NCBI RefSeq assembly: GCF_000194155.1
Contig: NZ_GL877878.1
Span: 1,266,351 to 1,330,350, forward strand
Source of the DNA: Saccharopolyspora spinosa NRRL 18395
GTDB taxonomy: Bacteria > Actinomycetota > Actinomycetes > Mycobacteriales > Pseudonocardiaceae
DNA length: 64,000 nt
Direction: 5' to 3'
In this document: in pieces, positions 11,166 through 19,150 of the stretch
How the letters are laid out: each line of letters opens with the position of its first letter
How positions within the stretch are numbered: the first letter of the stretch is position 1
Program-made: the position numbers and the translations under genes
The notes under the pieces: generated by a model
The model's database searches: none
What the model saw: the letters and a program-made list of their open reading frames with translations, nothing else
What the model was told of the DNA's origin: nothing

Positions 11166-11780
11166 TCACCCATCGCCTTCCCGGGCCTGACGGGCTCGAC
11201 TGAGGTCCTCGGGTGTGTCCACATCGGACGCCTCTGCCCCGGAGGCCCTAACCCGTAGCGGAGCGAGCGGCGCGAAGACGGAGCGGAGAGCACGGTTGCG
11301 GATTTCCGCAGGCATCGACACCCGAACAGCGGCTGTCCGCCACACCCCCACCAGCCATTGTGGATTTCCACCATCGTCCGCCAGCACCGCGCCAGAGGCT
11401 TCCGGATCGGCGCGCAACGCCTGCATCAGGCGCGAGATCGTCGCCGCCGTCAGATGCGGGTGATCTCCAGCGAGCACCGCCACCAACGGCATCGACGCGG
11501 GCACCTTCAGCAAGCCGGCGTGCACACCTGCGAGCGGACCTCCACCCGGCGGGTCTTCCAACGTCCACTCGACTGGCCTGGACGTCGTGCGCGGACGCCC
11601 TACCACCACTACCGGGTCGGCGTCCACGACCGCATCAAGCGTGCGGTCAAGCAGGGTCCTGCCCCCGACCGGCAGCAAGACCTTGTCCACGCCGCCGAGC
11701 CGACGCGCGCTGCCACCGGCCAGCACCACTGCCGCGAAGTCCGCTGCCACAAGCTCAATGGTTCCAGCCGACCAAACCAC
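11166..11780 (-). CDS. Molybdenum cofactor guanylyltransferase-like NTP transferase (MobA-like)
   Basis: A 204-residue protein with the NTP-transferase start VVLAGGSARRLGGVDKVLLPVGG (nucleotide-binding LAGG...RxGxDK), a second loop PPGGGPLAGVHAGL, AGDHPHL at the place of the metal-binding Asp and VDTPEDLSRA at the end, as in MobA. MobA attaches GMP to molybdopterin; bis-MGD is the cofactor expected for the nearby nitrate reductase NasA, which makes this neighbour meaningful, though not in the same operon. GTG 11780 or GTG 11750 could be the start. It follows the NlpC/P60 gene by 28 bases on the same strand. Confidence 0.8.
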   Translation of the reverse strand: MVWSAGTIELVAADFAAVVLAGGSARRLGGVDKVLLPVGGRTLLDRTLDAVVDADPVVVVGRPRTTSRPVEWTLEDPPGGGPLAGVHAGLLKVPASMPLVAVLAGDHPHLTAATISRLMQALRADPEASGAVLADDGGNPQWLVGVWRTAAVRVSMPAEIRNRALRSVFAPLAPLRVRASGAEASDVDTPEDLSRARQAREGDG

Positions 11781-11807
11781 ACGGCCAGCCGGTCCGCGTT
11801 CGGCGAC

Positions 11808-13136
11808 TCAGAGTATCCGGACCGCGTACGGGGCGATGCCGCCGTAGCGGACTGCGGTGACCCGGACCTGCGAGCCCGAGTACGGCGCTTCGACCATCCT
11901 GCCGCTGCCGAGGTAGAGCGCCACGTGATGGATCCTGCCGCCGTCCTGCCAGAACAGCATGTCGCCGCGCCGCATCTGCGACAGCGGCACCCGCCGACCG
12001 GACTGGTACTGGTAGCCGCTGTAGTGGTCGAGGCCGACGCCCGCACCGGCGAAGGCGTAGATCATCAACCCGGAGCAGTCGAAACCGACCTTGCGGTAGT
12101 CGCCGTACGAGTCGGCCACTCCCCCGTCCCGGATGCCCTGCGATGGGCCGCGCGAAGTCCCGCCACCCCAGGCGTACTGCACCCCCAGCTGGGACAGCGC
12201 CCGCCCGACGACCATCTCCACAGACCGGCTACTCGAAGGCTGCGTGGCCACGACAGCCGCCGACGCGGCTTCGCCGCTCGCTGCGACCTGGAGCGCCGCC
12301 TGCGCCGCCGCCTCCTCCTCGCGCTGCTTCGCAGCCTGCCAGCTCTCATACCGGCCGCGTTGCGCTTCCAGACCCGCTACGCGGGAGCGCGCCTGGGCGA
12401 GCTGCGCCTCGACGCCCGCCTTGTCGGCCTCCAGTCGGCGCGCCTGCTCCGCCTGCGTCGCCTGCGCCGTGATGGCCACCTGCTTCGCGGCCTCGGCGGC
12501 GCTGCGCGCCTGGTCCGCCGCGATGCGCTTCGCTTCCGCGTCCTGCAGGGCCGCTCGGGTCAGCGAGTCCTTGTTGACCTTCTCGACCCGTGCGCGCTCC
12601 AGGTCGTCCAGGGCGTCGAGCTGGGATGCGCTGATCGCGTCCAGCAGGACCGCCCGGTCGAGTACGTCCTGCGGGTTTTTCGAACCGATGTAGGCCGTGA
12701 CCGAGCCGACCCGGCTGCCCTGCCGGTAGCTGCTGGCCGCGAACCGGTCGAGCCGCTTGCGCTGCTCCTCGATCTGCCTGGCGGCCGCATCCGCCTCGGC
12801 ACCGGCCGTTTCGGCGGCCTTCCGCGCGTCGTCGTAGGCGCGCTCCGCGCGGCCGAGGTCGACTCGCGCCTTGTTCGCGTCCTCCATCTTGATCTCGACC
12901 TGGGACTGCAGGCCGACCAGCTGCGACTCGGCCTCGGACAGCCGGTAGGCCAGCTCCCCCACCTGGCCCGCCGTGTACTGCGCCGTCGCTCGGCCGGCGT
13001 TCAGCTCGGCGTCGCTGGGGTTGGCCGGCGGAGGCGGCACGGCCAGGGCGGTGCCACCCATCGCCAGTCCTACGGCGGTCAGCAGCGTGATCGTGGCAAT
13101 GCTTTGCGTGCGGAGTACCCCTCGGGATCGCGACAC
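11808..13136 (-). CDS. Secreted NlpC/P60 peptidoglycan endopeptidase (RipA-like)
   Basis: A 442-residue exported hydrolase. After a short basic start (VSRSRGVLRT) comes a signal peptide ending near ALAVPPPP, then roughly 220 residues of coiled coil rich in Ala, Glu, Arg (for example EIKMEDANKARVDLGRAERA), a low-complexity linker and the C-terminal NlpC/P60 domain with catalytic Cys in KVGFDCSGLMIYAF and His in IHHVALYLG. It corresponds to M. tuberculosis RipA in architecture and by its position between acn and moxR. RipA cleaves the D-Glu to meso-DAP bond during septation. GTG 13136 has GGAGG eight bases upstream; longer reading is not homologous. Confidence 0.92.
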   Translation of the reverse strand: MSRSRGVLRTQSIATITLLTAVGLAMGGTALAVPPPPANPSDAELNAGRATAQYTAGQVGELAYRLSEAESQLVGLQSQVEIKMEDANKARVDLGRAERAYDDARKAAETAGAEADAAARQIEEQRKRLDRFAASSYRQGSRVGSVTAYIGSKNPQDVLDRAVLLDAISASQLDALDDLERARVEKVNKDSLTRAALQDAEAKRIAADQARSAAEAAKQVAITAQATQAEQARRLEADKAGVEAQLAQARSRVAGLEAQRGRYESWQAAKQREEEAAAQAALQVAASGEAASAAVVATQPSSSRSVEMVVGRALSQLGVQYAWGGGTSRGPSQGIRDGGVADSYGDYRKVGFDCSGLMIYAFAGAGVGLDHYSGYQYQSGRRVPLSQMRRGDMLFWQDGGRIHHVALYLGSGRMVEAPYSGSQVRVTAVRYGGIAPYAVRIL

Positions 13137-13307
13137 GACCGTCACCTCCAACTGCTGCGCCCGATCGATGTAAACGATCGGCCGAATGGAGTCACACGAC
13201 GGTCGGAACTTTGGCACTCCTGTCCCGAATACACCACCCGAAACGGCTACGACACGCGCATCATCAACCACTCGTGTCACACCGATGGAAGTCCGCTTTC
13301 GGCCCGG

Positions 13308-14138
13308 TCAGCTCCAGGTGCTGGGGTCGCCCCAGGTGCTCAGCGGGCCCGGCGGTTCGATCAGCGGCGCGGCCGCGAGGGCCGGCAGCACCTCGACCAG
13401 CGACTCGCGCAGCACCGCGGCCGCCGCGTTGTCGTACGGAGTCGGCTCGGCGTTGCAGATGATCAGCTCCGCACCAGCCCTGACAGCCAGCTCCGCGAAA
13501 TCCGCCGCCGGGTGCACCGTCAGCGAGGTGCCAGCCGCGACGAACAGGTCACAGTTCAGCGCCGCGCGCTGGGCGCTGCGCAGGACGTCGGGGTCCAGGG
13601 ACTGTCCGAAGGAGACGGTGGCCGACTTCAGGATTCCGCCGCAGGAACGACAGGGCGGGTCCGCCTCACCCGTGGTCACCCGCTCCAGCGCGGCGCTCAT
13701 CGGGCCGGTCGCGCCGCAGTCCAGGCACACCGTGCGGAAGATCGTGCCGTGCAACTCCAGGACCCGGTCCGGGTCCAGGCCGGCTCGTTGGTGCAGCCCG
13801 TCGATGTTCTGGGTCAGCAGCGCACCCAGCCGCCCGGAGCGGTCGAGGTCGACGAACGCGCGATGGGCGGCGTTGGGTCCGGCGCGCCACGCCGGGTGCT
13901 CGGCGCGGCTGCGCCAGGCCTGCTCGCGGACCTGCGGGTCGGCGACGTAGCTGTCGAGGTCGCTGAGTCGCTGCGCCGCCGGGTTCTTGGTCCACACCCC
14001 GTCGGGGCCGCGGAAGTCCGGGATCCCGGAGGCCGTGGACACCCCTGCGCCGGTGAGGGCGGTGATCCGGCGCGCGCCGCCGAACAGTTCGCGAGCGCGC
14101 TGCCAGTCCGCGCCGTCAACCGTGCCTCGCTGCGTCAC
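13308..14138 (-). CDS. Sir2-family NAD-dependent protein deacylase
   Basis: A 276-residue sirtuin with TGAGVSTASGIPDFRGPDG (NAD-binding), TQNIDGLHQRAG, the catalytic His in LELHGT, two zinc Cys pairs (CLDC and CRSC, 24 residues apart) and VAAGTSLTVHPAA. It would remove acyl groups from lysines using NAD and is cytosolic; acetyl-CoA synthetase is the classical target in bacteria. GTG 14138 is chosen because GGTGGAG precedes it. It lies head-to-head with the narK operon and ends 170 bases upstream of the RipA-like start. Confidence 0.92.
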   Translation of the reverse strand: MTQRGTVDGADWQRARELFGGARRITALTGAGVSTASGIPDFRGPDGVWTKNPAAQRLSDLDSYVADPQVREQAWRSRAEHPAWRAGPNAAHRAFVDLDRSGRLGALLTQNIDGLHQRAGLDPDRVLELHGTIFRTVCLDCGATGPMSAALERVTTGEADPPCRSCGGILKSATVSFGQSLDPDVLRSAQRAALNCDLFVAAGTSLTVHPAADFAELAVRAGAELIICNAEPTPYDNAAAAVLRESLVEVLPALAAAPLIEPPGPLSTWGDPSTWS

Positions 14139-14240
14139 GACTCCACCGTCCCACGGACCGCCCGCCGGGAGTGTCCTTCTGCACCGTTCCACTGCTCACA
14201 ACGCCTGGACCTGGGCATGTGAAGGCCGGTTTGCATCGTG

Positions 14241-14267
14241 GTAACGATCGGCAAGCCCGCTTGAAAC
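14241..14267 (+). promoter_or_regulatory. GlnR-like operator upstream of the nitrate operon
   Basis: GTAAC at 14241, CAAGC at 14252 and GAAAC at 14263 are spaced by six bases each (11-base period), resembling the actinomycete GlnR pattern GTnAC-n6-GaAAC. The middle box is a poor match. Location 44 bases before narK fits nitrogen control of nitrate assimilation, known for GlnR in related genera. Not tested here. Confidence 0.45.
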
Positions 14268-14310
14268 ACCCGGTTCCTACCTTCGGAGCAACCCGACGAG
14301 AGGAGCCGAG

Positions 14311-15711
14311 TTGACCACGAGAGCTCTGGCCGGCAGAGGCCACTGGATCGAGGGCTGGGACCCGGAGGACGAGCGGTTCTGGGAGTCCACCGGCAAGCGG
14401 GTGGCGCGCCGGAACCTGATCTTCTCGATCCTGTCGGAGCACGTCGGCTTTTCCGTCTGGAGCATCTGGTCGGTTCTGGTGCTGTTCATGTCCCCGAGCA
14501 TCGGCCTGCCGTTCACCGCGGCGGAGAAGTTCCTGCTGGTCGTCACCCCGAACCTGGTCGGCGCCGTGCTGCGGCTGCCCTACGGCGCGGCGGTAACCCG
14601 CTTCGGCGGCCGCAACTGGACGATCTTCAGCTCGGCGGTCCTGCTGGTGCCGACCGCGCTGGCGTTCTTTTTCGTGCAGCAGCCGGGCACGCCGCTGTGG
14701 GTGTTCATGCTGATCGGCGCCGCGGCCGGAGTCGGCGGCGGCAACTTCGCCTCGTCGATGACGAACATCACGACCTTCTACCCGCAGCGCCACCAGGGCT
14801 GGGCGCTGGGGCTCAACGCCGGCGGCGGCAACCTCGGCGTGGCGGCGATCCAGGTGGTCGGTCTGCTGGTGATCGCCACCGCCGGCAACACCCACCCGTC
14901 CTACGTGGCGGCGATCTACCTGCCGCTGATCGTGGTCGCCGCCGTGTGCGCGGCGCTGTTCATGGACAACGTGGACGCGGTGCGAGTCCGCCCCGGTGCG
15001 TTGCGGGAGGCCGCCGCGAACAAGCACACGTGGTGGATCTCGTTCCTCTACATCGGAACGTTCGGCTCGTTCATCGGCTACAGCTTCGCCTTCGGCCTGG
15101 TGCTGCAGACCGAGTTCGACTTCACCCCGCTGCAGGCCGCGAGCTGGACGTTTCTCGGCCCGCTGATGGGCTCGATCGCCCGGCCGTTCGGGGGCTGGCT
15201 CTCCGACCGCCTGGGCGGTGCCCGGGTCACCCTCTGGGCCTTCGCCGGTATGAGCGCGGGCACCGGGGCCTTGCTGTTCGCATCGTCGCAGGGCTCCTTC
15301 GCGCTCTACGTCGCGGCGTTCATCGTGCTGTTCGTGCTGACCGGCATCGGCAACGGCTCGACCTACAAGATGATCCCGGCGATCTTCGCCAAGGAGGCCG
15401 AGGACGAGGTGACCGATGGCGGTGAGGCAGTCGCGGCCTTCGCCCGGGCCCGGCGGATGTCCGGTGCGGTGATCGGCATCGCAGGTGCGATCGGCGCGCT
15501 CGGCGGCGTGGGCATCAACCTCGCGTTCCGCTCCTCCTACGGCGGCGAGGCCGCCAACGGCGACGCTGCCCTGACGACGTTCCTCGTCTACTACGTGGTT
15601 TGCGGAATCGTCACATGGGCGGTGTATCTGCGCGGGGCGCTCAAGAACACCGCCGCCCCGCAGCCGCTCCCGACGCAGCAGTCGTCGAAGGCCGAGGCCG
15701 GTCGTGCCTGA
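14311..15711 (+). CDS. narK: Nitrate/nitrite transporter, MFS (NarK family)
   Basis: A 466-residue major facilitator protein with twelve predicted helices. The N-terminal WIEGWDPEDERFWESTGKR and the conserved GGNFASSMTNITTFYP and GLNAGGGNLGVA segments are NarK-type nitrate signatures. It would import nitrate into the cell for the assimilatory enzymes encoded next. TTG 14311 is used with GAGAGGAG five bases upstream. First gene of a tight operon; its stop overlaps the GTG start of nasA by eight bases. Confidence 0.93.
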   Translation: MTTRALAGRGHWIEGWDPEDERFWESTGKRVARRNLIFSILSEHVGFSVWSIWSVLVLFMSPSIGLPFTAAEKFLLVVTPNLVGAVLRLPYGAAVTRFGGRNWTIFSSAVLLVPTALAFFFVQQPGTPLWVFMLIGAAAGVGGGNFASSMTNITTFYPQRHQGWALGLNAGGGNLGVAAIQVVGLLVIATAGNTHPSYVAAIYLPLIVVAAVCAALFMDNVDAVRVRPGALREAAANKHTWWISFLYIGTFGSFIGYSFAFGLVLQTEFDFTPLQAASWTFLGPLMGSIARPFGGWLSDRLGGARVTLWAFAGMSAGTGALLFASSQGSFALYVAAFIVLFVLTGIGNGSTYKMIPAIFAKEAEDEVTDGGEAVAAFARARRMSGAVIGIAGAIGALGGVGINLAFRSSYGGEAANGDAALTTFLVYYVVCGIVTWAVYLRGALKNTAAPQPLPTQQSSKAEAGRA

Positions 15712-17768
15712 CATCCGGACGGTGGCCACGCACTGCCCCTACTGCGCCCTGCAGTGCGGTACGCAGCTGACGCGGGAACGGCGCGGGGTGTCGGTGCGGC
15801 CGACGGATTTCCCGGTCAACCGGGGCGGGTTGTGTCAGAAGGGTTGGACCGCGCCGGCCCTGCTGGACGTCCCGGACCGGTTGCGGCACCCGCTGGTGCG
15901 CCGTGGCGGCGAGCTCACCCCGGTCGACTGGGACACCGCGCTGGGCACCGTCGCCACCGGCATCGACCGGATCCGGCGTGCGCACGGGCCGGACGCGGTC
16001 GGCGTGTTCGGCGGCGGCGGGTTGACCAACGAGAAGGCCTACCTGCTCGGCAAGTTCGCCCGGCTGGCGCTGGGCACCAGCCAGATCGACTACAACGGCC
16101 GGTTCTGCAGTCCTCGGCCGCGGCCGCGGGTAACGCCGCCTTCGGGGTCGACCGGGGGCTGCCGTTCCCGGTCACCGACCTCGGCGGCGCCGACGTGGTG
16201 CTGCTGGCCGGGGCGAACCCGGCCGAGACCATGCCGCCGCTGATGCAGCACCTGCGCGACGCGCAGCTGGTGGTCATCGACCCGCGCCGGACCGCGACCG
16301 CCGAGAGCGCCGCGCTGCACCTGCGACCGGCTCCCGGCACCGACCTGGCCCTGGTACTGGGGCTTCTGCACATCGCGGTGGTCGACACCCCGCCTACATC
16401 CAGGACCGGACCACCGGTTTCGACGCCGCGTGGCAGCGGGCGACGGCCTGGTGGCCGGAGCGCGTCGAGCGCGTCACCGGTGTTCCAGTGACCGCGCAGC
16501 GGCAGGCGGTGCGGATGCTCGCCGAGGCCGAAAGTGCTTACGTGCTTACCGGTCGCGGCGCCGAGCAGCACAGCAAGGGCGTCGACACCGTGGCCGGGTT
16601 CATCAACCTCGCCCTCGCGCTCGGCCTGCCGGGCCGCCCCGGTCGCGGCTACGGCTGCCTGACCGGGCAGGGCAACGGGCAGGGCGGACGCGAGCATGGC
16701 CAGAAGGCCGACCAGCTGCCCGGTTACCGGATGATCACCGATCCGGCCGCGCGGGCGCACGTGGCCGAGACCTGGGGCGTGCTGCCGGATGTGCTGCCAG
16801 GCCCGGGGCGCAGCGCGTACGAGCTGCTCGACGCGCTGGGCACCACCGACGGCCCCCGGGCGCTGCTGGTCTTCGGCTCCAACCCGGTGGTTTCGGCCCC
16901 GAACGCCGACCACGTCGGGAAGCGCCTGTCCGCTTTGGACTTGCTGGTGGTGGCCGATTTCGTGCCGTCGGAGACCACCAGGCTGGCCGATGTGGTGCTG
17001 CCGGTGACGCAGTGGGCCGAAGAGGACGGCACCATGACCAACCTCGAAGGCCGCATCCTGCGGCGCCGCCGGTTGCAGGTCCCGCCCGGCCATGCGCGAA
17101 GCGATCTCGAAGTGCTGCACGGCCTGGCGGTCCGGCTCGGCGAGCCCGGCCACCGCTACCCCACCTCGCCGCGCGAGGTCTTCGAGGAGCTGCGCCGCGC
17201 ATCGGCCGGCGGCAAGGCCGACTACGCCGGGATCACCTACGACCGCCTCGACGCCGGTGAGGCCCTGCACTGGCCATGCCCGCACCCGGAACATCCCGGC
17301 ACGCCGCGGTTGTTCCTCGACGGGTTCGCGCATCCCGAGGGGCTGGCCCGGTTCGCCACCGTGGACCACCGCGATCCGGCCGAGACGCCGCAGGAAGCGT
17401 TCCCGCTGACCGCCACCACCGGTCGCGTGCTGGCCCAGTACCAGTCCGGGGCGCAGACGCGTCGGGTCGCCGAGCTCAACGAGGCTTCGCCCGAGGCATT
17501 CGTCGAGATCCACCCGGACACCGCCGACCGCGCAGGTCTCGCCGACGGGGTCATGGCCAAGGTGACGTCCCCTCGCGGGAGCGCGCTGGCGCGCGTGCGG
17601 GTGGTCGCCACGATGCGCACCGACACCGTGTTCCTGCCGTTCCACTTCCCCGGCGCGGCGCGGGCGAACCTGCTCACCGGCGACGCGCTGGACCCGTGCA
17701 GCCGGATGCCGGAGTTCAAGGTCAGCGCCGTCCGGATCGAACCCGTCGAGGAGGTTATCGCCCGATGA
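15704..17768 (+). pseudogene. nasA: Assimilatory nitrate reductase catalytic subunit, frame-disrupted
   Basis: Molybdopterin oxidoreductase reducing nitrate to nitrite. The start GTG 15704 encodes THCPYCALQCG (four-Cys 4Fe-4S site) and GGLCQKGWTAPALL. Around 16109 the frame shifts: TTCTGCAGTCCTCG fits TTC TGC A(T)G TCC TCG with one T missing, and the SSAAAAGNAAFGVDRG sequence continues in the -1 frame. A second -1 shift occurs about 16385-16391, after LLHIAVVD; AYIQDRTTGFDAA then continues in the third frame to the stop at 17768. The rest is complete (GCLTGQGNGQGGREHG, DVVLPVTQWAEEDGT, LTATTGRVLAQYQSG, FPGAARANLLT). Either an inactive gene or two base-calling errors; all other operon members are intact. 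The stop overlaps the next start (ATGA). Confidence 0.85.
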
Positions 17769-19150
17769 GCCGCATCGTCATCGTCGGCAACGGGCCCGCC
17801 GCGCACCGGCTGGTCGAGCGGCTGCGCGCGCACAACCACACCGGCCCGATCACGGTGCTGGGCCGCGAGGAACACCCCGCCTACAACCGGGTTCTGCTCG
17901 GCGCGGTGCTCGACCGCACGCTGACTCCGTCCACTGTGGCGTTGCCCGCTTTGGACGCCGAGGTGCGCCTGCGAGTCACCGCCACCGGAATCGACCGCGC
18001 CCGGCGCGTGGTGCGCACCGACACCGGTGAGGACCACCCCTACGACGTCCTCGTGCTGGCCACGGGCTCACGGCCGAGGATGCCGGAAATCCCCGGTTTG
18101 AGCGGAGATCGGCTCCAGCCGTTGCGCACGCTCGCCGACTGCGCACGCATCGGCTCCGCCACAGGCCCGGTCGCGGTGCTGGGCGGTGGAATCCTCGGAG
18201 TCGAGGCGGCGCGGGCCCTGCTGGCCCGCGGTCACGACGTGACGCTGGTGCACCCGAATCCGCACCTGATGCACCGGCAGCTCGACGAGCCCGGTGGGCG
18301 GCTGCTCGCCGAGCGGCTCGGAAAGCTCGGCGTGGACCTGCACCTGGGCCGCCGGGCGATGGCCTACCGGCGCGGTCGACTCATCCTGGACAGCAGCGAC
18401 GTCGTGCTGGCCAGCCTGGTCGTGGCGTGCACCGGGGTGACAGCTGAGACCGGGCTGGCGGTGCGGGCCGGGTTGCCGGTGCAGGGCGGGATCGTCGTCG
18501 ATGACCAGTTGCGCACCAGCGATCCGCGGATCCACGCCATCGGCGACTGCGCCGAGCACGACGGCGACACGCCCGGCCTGATCTCTTCTGCCTGGGAACA
18601 GGCCGACGTACTGGCAGTGCTGCTCACCGGCGGCGACGCCGGCTACCGCGGCACCCGCAGCGTCACCCGGCTCAAGGCCCGCGGCATCGACCTCGTCTCG
18701 ATCGGCTCGGTCGACTGCCTCAAGAGCGCGGACGCCGAGGTCGTGACGCTGTCCGACCCGGCCCGCGGTCGCTACGCGAAGCTCGCACTGCGAGACGAGC
18801 GGATCACCGGCGCGGTGCTGTTCGGCTTCCCGGAGGCGATCGCGTCGGTCAGCCAGCTGCACGACCGCGACCTGCCGGTGCCCAGCGACCGCCTCGCGCT
18901 GCTGCTGGGCACCCCGGCCGCGGTGTCCAGCACACCCGTCGAGCTGCCCGACGACGCGGTGATCTGCCGCTGCAACAACGTCACCAAGAGGTCCCTGACC
19001 GCCGCCTGGCAAGGCGGCGCCCGCTCGGTGCCCGAGCTGGCCAGGACAACGCGGGCGACCACCGGCTGCGGAGGTTGCGTCGACGACGTCGGCCGTATCT
19101 GCGGCGCGCTGGCCGACCGCATCGAACACCAGAAGGAGGGCGCGGCATGA
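17765..19150 (+). CDS. FAD-dependent pyridine nucleotide reductase with [2Fe-2S] BFD-like domain (nitrate reductase electron-transfer subunit)
   Basis: A 461-residue protein: FAD fold at the N-terminus (VIVGNGPAAHRLVERL), central NAD fold (VAVLGGGILGVEAARALL), the FAD closing motif IHAIGDCAEHDG and a C-terminal BFD-like [2Fe-2S] domain with CRCNN and TGCGGCVDDVG. This is the layout of NasC-type subunits that deliver NAD(P)H electrons to NasA, and of the N-terminal half of NirB. Its start overlaps the nasA stop by four bases and its stop overlaps the nirB start, so it is probably translated in coupling with both. Confidence 0.85.
   Translation: MSRIVIVGNGPAAHRLVERLRAHNHTGPITVLGREEHPAYNRVLLGAVLDRTLTPSTVALPALDAEVRLRVTATGIDRARRVVRTDTGEDHPYDVLVLATGSRPRMPEIPGLSGDRLQPLRTLADCARIGSATGPVAVLGGGILGVEAARALLARGHDVTLVHPNPHLMHRQLDEPGGRLLAERLGKLGVDLHLGRRAMAYRRGRLILDSSDVVLASLVVACTGVTAETGLAVRAGLPVQGGIVVDDQLRTSDPRIHAIGDCAEHDGDTPGLISSAWEQADVLAVLLTGGDAGYRGTRSVTRLKARGIDLVSIGSVDCLKSADAEVVTLSDPARGRYAKLALRDERITGAVLFGFPEAIASVSQLHDRDLPVPSDRLALLLGTPAAVSSTPVELPDDAVICRCNNVTKRSLTAAWQGGARSVPELARTTRATTGCGGCVDDVGRICGALADRIEHQKEGAA

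Noticed and set aside
13137-13307. c-di-AMP (ydaO) riboswitch before the RipA-like gene
   Set aside because: Such riboswitches precede some actinobacterial wall hydrolase genes, but the interval is only about 170 bases and I could not see the conserved core.
11358-14222. A very long plus-strand open frame (over 900 codons)
   Set aside because: It lies antisense to the mobA-like, NlpC/P60 and sirtuin genes; its residues are Arg/His/Gln-rich without motifs, typical of a mirror frame in high-GC DNA.
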